DNA of 64,000 nucleotides from Gillisia limnaea DSM 15749 (GTDB lineage: Bacteria > Bacteroidota > Bacteroidia > Flavobacteriales > Flavobacteriaceae). Within the stretch, counting starts at the first letter, position 1; every line of letters begins with the position of its first letter. Below are positions 25,990 to 32,944 of the stretch, piece after piece. The notes below the pieces were generated by a model. It worked only from the letters and a program-made list of their open reading frames with translations. It did no database searches and was not told where the DNA came from. The translations under genes were made by a program, and so were the position numbers. The DNA is taken from positions 949,752 to 1,013,751 of the forward strand of contig NZ_JH594606.1 in NCBI RefSeq assembly GCF_000243235.1. The letters run 5' to 3'.

Positions 25990-27159
25990 TTAGTTATTTA
26001 AAAAATCGATTACTGTGGTTGTGATAAATTCGATTTGATCATTGGTAAGTTCCGTATGCATGGGCAAGGAAATCACTTCTTTTACCAATTCATTGGTTAC
26101 CGGAAAATCGGCTTCATTATATCGGGAATCCTTATAAGCTTTCTGATTATGCAGCGGAATTGGATAATAGATTCCGTGTGGAATCTGAAGTTCCGCCAAA
26201 TGTTTGGCCAGCGCGTCCCGCTTTCCATTTGTGATTTTTAAACTGTACTGGTGAAAAACATGACAATCACAGGTAGAACAAATTCCCAAATCCTTGTTAC
26301 AACTTTGGTTGGTTTCCACCTGAGGGATTTCGACGTGTTTACAATCTTGAAAAACTTTATTATATTTTCGTGCAGCTTCCTGCCTTGCTTTATTATACGT
26401 ATTCAAATTTGGCAATTTCGCTCTCAAAACTGCGGCTTGCATAGAATCCAATCTGGAATTTACTCCAACCACATCGTGGTAGTAACGCTCGTACATCCCG
26501 TGATTTACAACTCCCCGAAGTGTATGTGCCAGGTCGTCATCGTTTGTAAAAATTGCACCACCATCGCCAAAAGCTCCTAAATTTTTAGATGGAAAAAAAG
26601 AAGTGGCACCTACATGACCTATAGTCCCTGCTTTTTTCTTCGATCCGTTTTTAAAAGAATAGTTTGCACCTATTGCCTGGGCATTATCTTCAATCACATA
26701 TAAATTGTGTTCACTGGCTATTTCGAGAATTTCTTCCATATTTGCGCATTGCCCAAAAAGGTGCACAGGTACAATCGCCTTGGTTTTTGGGGTGATGGCG
26801 TTTCTAATGGCATCGGTATTAATATTGAACGTATTGGGGTACACATCTACCAAAACCGGAGTAAGTTGCAATACAGCTATGACTTCTACGGTGGCGGCAA
26901 AGGTAAAATCTGCCGTAATAACTTCATCTCCAGGTTGCAATCCAAGACCCATCATCGCGATTTGCAATGCATCTGTTCCATTGGCACAGGGAATTACGTG
27001 TTTTACATCTAAATATTCCTCTAATTCCTTCTGAAATTTTTGTACCTCCGGCCCGTTTATAAAGGCTGAAGTTTCCATAATTTCATCTAAAGAGTTCTGG
27101 ATTTGATCTTTTATGGAAGCATATTGACCTTTAAGGTCAACCATTTGTATTTTTTTCAT
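25990..27159 (-). CDS. DegT/DnrJ/EryC1/StrS-family aminotransferase
   Basis: A 389-residue PLP sugar aminotransferase. The PLP-binding lysine is in SFFPSKNLGAFGDGGAI (about residue 192), and EDNAQAIGA provides the ring-stacking and Asp contacts. Such enzymes add an amino group to keto-sugars bound to nucleotides, usually for surface polysaccharide or modified LPS. An insertion near residues 285-300 contains a cysteine cluster (CNKDLGICSTCDCH). waaA for lipid A core synthesis is divergent next door, which weakly supports an envelope role. Confidence 0.9.
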   Translation of the reverse strand: MKKIQMVDLKGQYASIKDQIQNSLDEIMETSAFINGPEVQKFQKELEEYLDVKHVIPCANGTDALQIAMMGLGLQPGDEVITADFTFAATVEVIAVLQLTPVLVDVYPNTFNINTDAIRNAITPKTKAIVPVHLFGQCANMEEILEIASEHNLYVIEDNAQAIGANYSFKNGSKKKAGTIGHVGATSFFPSKNLGAFGDGGAIFTNDDDLAHTLRGVVNHGMYERYYHDVVGVNSRLDSMQAAVLRAKLPNLNTYNKARQEAARKYNKVFQDCKHVEIPQVETNQSCNKDLGICSTCDCHVFHQYSLKITNGKRDALAKHLAELQIPHGIYYPIPLHNQKAYKDSRYNEADFPVTNELVKEVISLPMHTELTNDQIEFITTTVIDFLNN

Positions 27160-27231
27160 TTGATTTCTCTTGTAATGCCACGAAAATACAAAATATAGCC
27201 TCTATCGACAATGCAATTTTTAGGAAAGAGC

Positions 27232-27250
27232 TATTTTAGCAGCTAAAATA
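27232..27250. promoter_or_regulatory. Inverted repeat immediately upstream of waaA
   Basis: TATTTTAG and CTAAAATA are exact inverted copies with a 3-base spacer, ending 7 bases before the TTG start. It could be a regulator site or an RNA hairpin that limits ribosome access; no T-run follows, so it is unlikely to be a terminator. Confidence 0.4.
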
Positions 27251-27257
27251 ATCAAGC

Positions 27258-28502
27258 TTGCAAGTATTATATAACATTACTATAGAATTGTTGAATTTCC
27301 TGCTTCCGTCAACAAGGATTCTAAGTGAGAAAATGAAACTTTTTGTGAACGGCAGAAAAGAAACTCTTCCAACATTGGAATTAAAATTAAATAAACAGGA
27401 TCGTACCATTTGGTTTCACATGGCCTCTTTAGGAGAATTTGAACAGGGCGTTCCCATTATAGAAGTAGTAAAAAAGCTATATCCTGATCATAAAATAGTG
27501 GTGAGCTTTTTTTCTCCTTCGGGATATGAGATCAAAAAAAATACTCCGCTGGCACATGCGGTGGTATATTTACCTTTGGATACCAGGAAAAATGTAACTC
27601 AATTTTTAAATCTGGTTCATCCGGAAATAGCCATTTTTATCAAATATGAATTCTGGCCTAATTACTTAAAGGAATTAAAATCCAGAAATATACGCACACT
27701 TCTGGTATCGGGCGGGTTTAGAAAGGATCAGTTGTTTTTTAAGCCTTATGGAGCCTGGATGAGGAAATCTCTACAAACTTTTGAACATTTTTTTGTGCAG
27801 AATTCCACTTCAAAAGAACTTCTTAATTCGATAGGATTTAACAATGTAACTTTAAGCGGAGATACAAGATTCGACAGGGTTTCCCATCAAATAGAACAGG
27901 ATAATACGCTTGATTTCGCAGAAGAATTTAAAAACGGAAAGCTTTGCATTGTAGCCGGAAGCACCTGGGAAGAGGATTTAAAACTTTTAGAAGATTTCAT
28001 CAATCAATCGATGGAAGATGTGAAATTCATGTTGGCCCCCCACCAGATCAAATCAGATCAAATAAAACGATTCAAGGAAAAACTGAATAAAAAAACCCTG
28101 CTTTATTCAGAAAGGCAAAACAAAATACTGGCAGATTATAATGTTCTTATAATAGATACTATAGGTTTACTTACCAAAATTTATAATTATGCAGATATTG
28201 CCTATGTAGGCGGTGCAGCAGGAACAACTGGTTTGCACAACATCCTTGAGCCTGCTACCTTCGGAGTTCCTGTGGTTATCGGGAAAAATTTCGATAAATT
28301 CCCTGAAGCAAAGCAACTTCAGCAATTGGCTGGATTGTTCGCTGTAAAGGACAAAGAAGAGCTAAAGGAAGTTTTCACCAAATTGGTTACCGATTCCAAA
28401 TTCAGAAAAAAAACGGGAATGATCGCTGGTCATTTTATAAATAGCAATACTGGGGCAACCAGGATTTTCGAGCACTATTTAAAGGAAAATTCTGTTAAAT
28501 GA
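27258..28502 (+). CDS. waaA: 3-deoxy-D-manno-octulosonic acid (Kdo) transferase
   Basis: A 414-residue GT-B glycosyltransferase that attaches Kdo to lipid A precursor at the inner membrane. Family marks are a short N-terminal hydrophobic anchor (LYNITIELLNFLLPS), WFHMASLGEFEQGVPII with the catalytic Glu, KYEFWPNYLKEL, CIVAGSTWEEDLKLLEDF and the C-terminal donor site YVGGAAGTTGLHNILEPATFGVPVVIG. The start is TTG 27258: it gives the normal start (MQVLYN) and there is no better ATG upstream. An inverted repeat lies just before it. Confidence 0.93.
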   Translation: MQVLYNITIELLNFLLPSTRILSEKMKLFVNGRKETLPTLELKLNKQDRTIWFHMASLGEFEQGVPIIEVVKKLYPDHKIVVSFFSPSGYEIKKNTPLAHAVVYLPLDTRKNVTQFLNLVHPEIAIFIKYEFWPNYLKELKSRNIRTLLVSGGFRKDQLFFKPYGAWMRKSLQTFEHFFVQNSTSKELLNSIGFNNVTLSGDTRFDRVSHQIEQDNTLDFAEEFKNGKLCIVAGSTWEEDLKLLEDFINQSMEDVKFMLAPHQIKSDQIKRFKEKLNKKTLLYSERQNKILADYNVLIIDTIGLLTKIYNYADIAYVGGAAGTTGLHNILEPATFGVPVVIGKNFDKFPEAKQLQQLAGLFAVKDKEELKEVFTKLVTDSKFRKKTGMIAGHFINSNTGATRIFEHYLKENSVK

Positions 28503-28600
28503 TTCAGGATCCAGAATAAAAAATTATATCAAATTTAAGATTTTTGCTAAAAAACTAAAAAAATTAAACCCTCCCATTTAATTTTACAGTACTTTCGACA

Positions 28601-28638
28601 GTTATAACTAAATTAAAATGTTATAACTAAATTAAAAT
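28601..28638. repeat. 19-bp perfect tandem duplication before the first small lipoprotein gene
   Basis: GTTATAACTAAATTAAAAT occurs twice back to back (28601-28619, 28620-28638), ending 4 bases before the start codon. It thus duplicates the leader and ribosome-binding region. Such a copy number could vary by slippage. Confidence 0.9.
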
Positions 28639-28642
28639 AATT

Positions 28643-28879
28643 ATGAAAAAAGTATTTTTTATGGTTGCCCTGGTAATAACATCAGCAATTTCGTTGGTTT
28701 CCTGTAGAGAAACAACTGAAAAAGAAACCGTTATTAGAGAGGTAGAAGTTGAAAGAGTTGAAAAAGCAGAACCTGTTGAAGAGAAAAAAGGAATTTTGGA
28801 ACGTACCGCTGAAAAAGTTGATAAAAAAGTAAACAAAGAAATTGACGAAGAAATTGACAAAATTGGGGACGATAATTAG
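28643..28879 (+). CDS. Small acidic/charged lipoprotein 1 of a tandem set
   Basis: A 78-residue protein with a lipoprotein signal ending in the lipobox LVSC (Cys22) followed by RETTEKET. The mature chain is a charged helix with heptad-like spacing (RTAEKVDKKVNKEIDEEIDKIG). It belongs with the next two genes, all sharing the lipobox followed by RE. I do not recognise a named family. Anchoring in the inner or outer membrane cannot be decided. Confidence 0.75.
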   Translation: MKKVFFMVALVITSAISLVSCRETTEKETVIREVEVERVEKAEPVEEKKGILERTAEKVDKKVNKEIDEEIDKIGDDN

Positions 28880-28965
28880 TCTTCATCAAAATAGTATAGT
28901 TTTTCCAGATTATTTATTTACATTTATTCAATCAAAAACCAATTTTTAACCAAAAAAATTAAACT

Positions 28966-29190
28966 ATGAAAAAATCAATCTTGGTCCTGGCCGCAGCATT
29001 TACCTTTAGTGCATTTTTCACTTCCTGCCGGGAAGTAAATGAAGAAAAAACCGAGGTAGAAATAAGCGATGATATGGATGATGTAGGAGACGATATTGAG
29101 GACGCTGCAGATGATGTGGGAGATGCTGTAAATGAAGGTGTGGACGAAGTTAAGGAGAACACTGGAACCGGTGGTACGGATGATATATAA
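28966..29190 (+). CDS. Small acidic lipoprotein 2 of a tandem set
   Basis: A 74-residue protein: signal peptide, lipobox FTSC (Cys21) followed by REVNEEKTEVE, then a very acidic amphipathic helix with repeats of DD(M/I/V)xD (DDMDDVGDDIEDAADDVGDAV). Its layout matches the genes on both sides, so the three look like tandem duplicates. It starts 86 bases after the first. Unknown function. Confidence 0.75.
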   Translation: MKKSILVLAAAFTFSAFFTSCREVNEEKTEVEISDDMDDVGDDIEDAADDVGDAVNEGVDEVKENTGTGGTDDI

Positions 29191-29244
29191 AATCGTTACA
29201 CCTGTATTAATTTTAAACATTAAAATAACCTAAACCTTTAAATT

Positions 29245-29388
29245 ATGAAAAAACTAATTTTTTTATTGATGCTTACCTTTTCTACAAGTGTACTTTTTAC
29301 TTCATGTAGGGAAGAAAAATCTGGTATTGAAAAAGCAGCTGATGATGTAGAAGATGCAGTTGACGATGTTGCAGATGATTTAGATTAG
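29245..29388 (+). CDS. Small acidic lipoprotein 3 of a tandem set
   Basis: A 47-residue gene: MKKLIFLLMLTFSTSVLFTSC, then REEKSGIEKAADDVEDAVDD and a stop. The lipobox FTSC followed by RE and the repeated acidic helix (DDVEDAVDDVADD) match lipoprotein 2 closely. It starts 54 bases after that gene and is followed by a terminator, so it closes a three-gene unit. The mature chain is only about 27 residues long. Confidence 0.7.
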   Translation: MKKLIFLLMLTFSTSVLFTSCREEKSGIEKAADDVEDAVDDVADDLD

Positions 29389-29412
29389 ATAAAATTATCT
29401 AAATAAACCTTA

Positions 29413-29446
29413 AAAATCCATCCATAACCGGGATGGATTTTTTTTA
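29413..29446. terminator. Terminator between the lipoprotein set and the S24 regulator
   Basis: AAAATCCATCC pairs with GGATGGATTTT across a 7-base loop, with T-rich sequence beyond on the plus strand and A-rich sequence before it, so it can serve both converging units. Confidence 0.85.
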
Positions 29447-30211
29447 TTGCCTTAAAGACTTGAATTCACTTTTTAAATCATCCATGGATTGCTGTAGCTG
29501 CCTAAGTAGTCCACTCTCGGAAGTAGCATCAATACTAAAGGTAAGCTTACTGTTAACCTGCCATAGTTCCTGAATATCACTTACGAGAACCTGCACAGGT
29601 GGATATTCTTCATTGATAGAAACCAGTAAAATTTTATAAGGATCCTCCATTTTTTGTATTTTTTTCACCAATACTGAATCATATAATACCACCACATATA
29701 CCTTGCTGAAACTCACTTCCTTAATACTGGGAACCGCTTTTCCAAGCACCCACTCCCCTGGTCTCAAGTTTGGCATCATACTATCGCCTTCCACCTGGAA
29801 ACCCCTGTAGGTTGCATTTCTATATTCGGGCAAGGGAATATCAAAAGCAGGTAATTGCTGGTACCATGACACATCCTGTACATTGTGAGGATAACCGGCA
29901 GCAGCCTTTTGGTTCACCAATATGATATTTTCTTCTTCACTGCTATTTAAAGTAATAACTTTTGGGCTCACATCTCCATTGTTAACCGCCAAATATTTTT
30001 GACTACTATCTCCAAAAAGCCATAGAGGGTTTATCTCGAATTGACTCAATAATTCCGCTACGATCTTGCCGGATAATTTGGTACGACCCCGCTCAATATC
30101 AGCAGTAGAATTCTTGATTCCCAGCAAGGCCGCAAACTCAGATTGTGTGAAATTATGATCGTCACGAATCTCTTTAAATCGTTTAATTTCAATAGTGTTA
30201 TCTGTTCCCAT
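29444..30211 (-). CDS. XRE-type transcriptional repressor with S24 (LexA-like) peptidase domain
   Basis: A 255-residue regulator. Residues 7-65 form a helix-turn-helix of the Cro/CI type (HNFTQSEFAALLGIKNSTADIERGRTKLS in outline). The C-terminal half is a LexA/UmuD-like S24 domain with a likely Ala-Gly cleavage site in QKAAAGYPHN, the nucleophilic Ser in EGDSMMPNLRPGEWV and the catalytic Lys in VLVKKIQ. All parts needed for self-cleavage are present, so it could be switched off by RecA-type stress signals. I start at MGTDNTIEIKRF rather than 11 codons upstream. Two palindromes lie directly upstream. Confidence 0.85.
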   Translation of the reverse strand: MGTDNTIEIKRFKEIRDDHNFTQSEFAALLGIKNSTADIERGRTKLSGKIVAELLSQFEINPLWLFGDSSQKYLAVNNGDVSPKVITLNSSEEENIILVNQKAAAGYPHNVQDVSWYQQLPAFDIPLPEYRNATYRGFQVEGDSMMPNLRPGEWVLGKAVPSIKEVSFSKVYVVVLYDSVLVKKIQKMEDPYKILLVSINEEYPPVQVLVSDIQELWQVNSKLTFSIDATSESGLLRQLQQSMDDLKSEFKSLRQ

Positions 30212-30231
30212 ACACAAATATAAATTATTTC

Positions 30232-30284
30232 GGAATAATTCCAACTTTAACGTTGGATTATTTCCTATTGAATGGAATTATTCC
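30232..30284. promoter_or_regulatory. Twin operators upstream of the S24 repressor
   Basis: GGAATAATTCC (30232-30242) and GGAATTATTCC (30274-30284) are near-identical perfect palindromes with centres 42 bases apart, four helical turns. A third inverted repeat, CCAAC-GTTGG (30241-30256), lies between. The first is 20 bases from the repressor's start codon. The layout fits cooperative autoregulation by the S24 protein. Confidence 0.65.
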
Positions 30285-30378
30285 ATAATAATATAAAAAT
30301 TAGGAAATAAAAATCAATTTACCCGGATGAAAGCCTTTTGGTATTTAAAAAAAGAAACGTCTACAATTTCAATATACT

Positions 30379-30611
30379 AACGCCCGAATGAGACCGGTGG
30401 GCCCGCCCGAACGACACGGGCAGGTGTTGGGGAATTAAAACCAACTGTTAGTTGGAAGTCAAGAACCTCGGGGCAAGCACGCCCGAATGGTACGGGCAGG
30501 CCCGCGAGGTATGTCCCGAGGTTGTCATCGGGAGGGAATTTTTTTTGAAAATTCCAGGCAACCCTCGGGGAATTAAGCCCTCAATGAGGGATTAAACAAA
30601 CTGTTAGTTGG
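30379..30611. repeat. Dispersed repeat, copy C: GC-rich palindromic island
   Basis: This GC-rich stretch lies in an otherwise AT-rich intergenic region of 455 bases. It holds three hairpin units of the type GCCCGAAnGnnACGGGC (30381, 30404 and 30481), the palindrome CCAACTGTTAGTTGG (30441-30455) with a near-copy at 30597-30611, and CCCTCAATGAGGG near 30579. Its reverse complement follows copy B in order: ATCCCTCATTGAGGG, GCCTGGAATTTT, CTCCCGAT, CTCGGGACATACCTC and GAGGTTCTTGA. It encodes no evident protein and looks like a REP- or MITE-like element. Confidence 0.8.
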
Positions 30612-30666
30612 AATTAAAGTTTTAAATTTGCCCAGGATTCAGAATAAAGAAAAAAATTCGGAAAAC

Positions 30667-30846
30667 ATGCCAAAAAAAGGAGTTGAAAAAAATACACGGA
30701 ATAAAGCCAAACACACCAAGCTATTAAAAAAGAAAAAGGAGAAATTGCGCCTGGAGAAGGAAGTGCATAAAGCGAAAATAAAAGCCATTCAGGATAGAGC
30801 TAAAGACCAAAAAGAGGGAAATCCTTCAATTGAGAAAGATAAATAA
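30667..30846 (+). CDS. Small, highly basic hypothetical protein
   Basis: A 59-residue lysine-rich protein (MPKKGVEKNTRNKAKHTKLLKKKKEKLR), probably a single long charged helix. An in-frame ATG lies 13 codons upstream near the repeat edge; 30667 seems the better start. No family is recognised. Composition suggests nucleic-acid or ribosome binding, but the evidence is composition only. A terminator follows at 30925. Confidence 0.55.
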   Translation: MPKKGVEKNTRNKAKHTKLLKKKKEKLRLEKEVHKAKIKAIQDRAKDQKEGNPSIEKDK

Positions 30847-30924
30847 TTGATTTCAATTCTTAGAGTTTCAATTTCAGATTCCACCTTAGGTTTTTGATAG
30901 ATCAATTATCCATAAGTTATTTTG

Positions 30925-30957
30925 AAAAGAAACCTGCAATCCCGGCAGGTTTCTTTT
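30925..30957 (+). terminator. Terminator after the small basic protein gene
   Basis: AAAAGAAACCTGC pairs with GCAGGTTTCTTTTT across a 7-base loop, with a T-run. Confidence 0.85.
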
Positions 30958-31010
30958 TCCTAAATTTTTGGCGTTTAGGCATCATCTAAAACCAACCTGA
31001 TGAAATTAAG

Positions 31011-31041
31011 AAAGGCTGTTCGATTACCTCAAACAGCCTTT
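31011..31041 (-). terminator. Terminator after nusB-DUF1573-yajC
   Basis: AAAGGCTGTT pairs with AACAGCCTTT across an 11-base loop, 22 bases past the yajC stop on the minus strand. The following T-run is weak. Confidence 0.7.
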
Positions 31042-31063
31042 ATTATAAATGATCTGAATACTG

Positions 31064-31387
31064 CTACTTTTTATCTGCAATCTTCTTTTGGTCATCCTTC
31101 TTTTCCGTAACAGGTTCATTTAGCTTCGAGCTCATTTCCATCGAGATGGAAGATCGATCGAAGGTGATTTTACCTGCACCGGTTTCAATAATGACTGCAT
31201 TATTTTTTTCGCTAAAATCTATAATTTTTCCATGCATTCCACTTTTGGTGACAATTCTGTCTCCTTTTTTCAATTCGGATGCAAATGTTTTTTCTTTTTT
31301 AGCTCTTTTCATTTGTGGGCGTATCATAAAAAAATAAACAACCACAAACATTAAAATAATTGGTGCAAACTGCGTTATTTGATCCAT
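31064..31387 (-). CDS. yajC: Preprotein translocase subunit YajC
   Basis: A 107-residue small membrane protein: one N-terminal helix (FAPIILMFVVVYFFMI), RPQMKRAKKEK directly after it, then a small beta domain (LKKGDRIVTKSGMHGKIIDF). YajC joins SecDF and YidC at the Sec translocon. It is the last gene of nusB-DUF1573-yajC, with 21 bases to the gene before, an order I associate with Bacteroidetes genomes. Confidence 0.94.
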   Translation of the reverse strand: MDQITQFAPIILMFVVVYFFMIRPQMKRAKKEKTFASELKKGDRIVTKSGMHGKIIDFSEKNNAVIIETGAGKITFDRSSISMEMSSKLNEPVTEKKDDQKKIADKK

Positions 31388-31408
31388 AAAATAATTTAAA
31401 AGCGTGTT

Positions 31409-31870
31409 TTATCCTGCCGGAGTTGCCGGAGTTTCAACAAAAGCTTTGATTCTTAATAATTCTGTACCTTTTTCTGTGTTAGCAGTTACAGTCACAGTTT
31501 TCGTTACCTGACCTTGTCCGGCACCGTTAAATTTCACCAACATTTCTCCACCTTCTCCCGGAGCGATTGATTCATTTTTAGGATACGTAGGCACTGTACA
31601 ACCACAAGTACTGGTAGCATTTGTAATTACAAGCGGTGCTTTTCCTGTATTCGTGAATTTGAAAATATGTTCCTGTGCAGCGTTTTGGGCAATGTTCCCA
31701 AAATCAAATTCTGATTCTTCAAAAGTTAATTCAGGATAATAAACATCCTGTGCGTCACGCTCTGCAGCGGTTTCCACATTTTCAGCCTTTACTTTGCTGG
31801 AGGCATCATCCTTACAGGAAGTGAAGATCATAGTCCCCAAAGCCGCTATCATTAAAATTCCTTTTTTCAT
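31409..31870 (-). CDS. DUF1573 lipoprotein
   Basis: A 153-residue protein with a lipoprotein signal (MKKGILMIAALGTMIFTSC, lipobox FTSC) and one DUF1573 domain, an immunoglobulin-like fold marked by FDFGNIAQNAAQEHIFKFTNTGKAPLVI in outline, then STCGCTVPTYPK and PGEGGEMLVKFNG. The Cys-Gly-Cys pair is conserved in the family. The role is unknown. It sits between nusB and yajC in one operon. Confidence 0.88.
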   Translation of the reverse strand: MKKGILMIAALGTMIFTSCKDDASSKVKAENVETAAERDAQDVYYPELTFEESEFDFGNIAQNAAQEHIFKFTNTGKAPLVITNATSTCGCTVPTYPKNESIAPGEGGEMLVKFNGAGQGQVTKTVTVTANTEKGTELLRIKAFVETPATPAG

Positions 31871-31917
31871 AATTATATGGTTTAAAATTAAAGGTTAAAA
31901 ATACTAAATTTTCTGAA

Positions 31918-32862
31918 TTACATAAGGCCCCGACCCATTTTATTTAAACGTTTCTCTTCCTGATATTCTTTCGAGATCTTATCCAATACTCCATTTATAA
32001 AAATGCTGCTTTTGGGGGTGCTGTATTCTTTGGCTATTTCCAAATATTCATTGATGGTTACCTTCACCGGAATAGAGGAAAACTGAAGAAATTCACAAAG
32101 TGCCATTTTAATAAGTATGGTGTCAATTTCGGCAATTCTTTCCTTATCCCAATTAGGGGTTTTCCCTAGCATTTCATTCGCGAGTTCTTCATCATTTAAG
32201 TAAACTTTCCTGAACAAATCTATTGCAAACTGCTCATCTTCCGGACTTTTATATAATTTTGGCAATTTGGAATCCTGTGGAGTAATTTCTTTTAATTTAT
32301 TTAGATACTTCATTATTGCCGTATTTACCAGTGGTAAATCATCCAGCCAGGTTAATTTTGTATCTTCTAAATAATCGTATAATTTCTCGTTTGGGGCGAT
32401 AATTTCTCTAAGAAGATTTATAATAAAATCCTTATCCTCCTTAAAGCTGGCAGTTCGTGTAGCCATATATTCATGAAAGGATTCACTATTCCTGATCTCC
32501 TCCCATAAAATCGCAACATATTCACCATCCCGGTTCCAGTGGGAAATCGCTCTCTCCTCCAAGGCGTTTTGAAGGTCTATATTGTCCTCCAGAATTTTGA
32601 TCACCTTATTGTTCACAAACTTCATATTAGGATCGATCTCTTCCTGAGTGGCGAGAAATTTTTTCTGGGATTTATCCAGATATTTTTCTGAATAAGACTT
32701 GATCTCGATCATCAGTTTCAAAATAAGCAGAAACAGATCATACATTTCTTTCATGCTTTTCAGAAGGAATTTCTCTTCAGCATTAAAATTTTGATTTTTG
32801 CTTTGGTGGAATGCATAGAGGGATTGCATTACCTTAACTCGAATATGTCTTCTGGTTAACAT
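31918..32862 (-). CDS. nusB: Transcription antitermination factor NusB (long form)
   Basis: A 314-residue NusB. It starts MLTRRHIRVKVMQSLYAFHQS, the RNA-binding helix, and the C-terminal half has the NusB fold end: IAEIDTILIKMALCEFL and VTINEYLEIAKEYSTPKSSIFINGVLDKI. NusB with NusE (S10) binds boxA in rRNA leaders. E. coli NusB is about 139 residues; the flavobacterial form has a large inserted helical region in the first half. First gene of the operon with DUF1573 and yajC. Confidence 0.92.
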   Translation of the reverse strand: MLTRRHIRVKVMQSLYAFHQSKNQNFNAEEKFLLKSMKEMYDLFLLILKLMIEIKSYSEKYLDKSQKKFLATQEEIDPNMKFVNNKVIKILEDNIDLQNALEERAISHWNRDGEYVAILWEEIRNSESFHEYMATRTASFKEDKDFIINLLREIIAPNEKLYDYLEDTKLTWLDDLPLVNTAIMKYLNKLKEITPQDSKLPKLYKSPEDEQFAIDLFRKVYLNDEELANEMLGKTPNWDKERIAEIDTILIKMALCEFLQFSSIPVKVTINEYLEIAKEYSTPKSSIFINGVLDKISKEYQEEKRLNKMGRGLM

Positions 32863-32892
32863 AGGTGTAAAAGAACGTTTATAAAATTAGCA

Positions 32893-32926
32893 AGGCGAAA
32901 GAAAATTCTTCCGCCCTGCAAAAATA
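32893..32926 (-). promoter_or_regulatory. Upstream region of nusB: inverted repeat and -7 element
   Basis: GGCGAAAGAA and TTCTTCCGCC (about 32894-32915) form an inverted repeat with one mismatch. Beside it, on the minus strand, TATTTTTG (32919-32926) matches TAnnTTTG. The repeat may be the terminator of the dehydrogenase upstream or an element in the nusB leader; no T-run follows it. Confidence 0.35.
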
Positions 32927-32944
32927 GTATTTATTTCAAACTAC

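Noticed and set aside
28975-29220. Minus-strand frames over the small lipoprotein genes
   Set aside because: The plus strand has signal peptides and lipoboxes in three related genes; the minus frames are low-complexity complements of the acidic repeats.
30379-30611. CRISPR array
   Set aside because: Repeats are few, palindromic, of unequal spacing and without constant spacers; no cas genes nearby.
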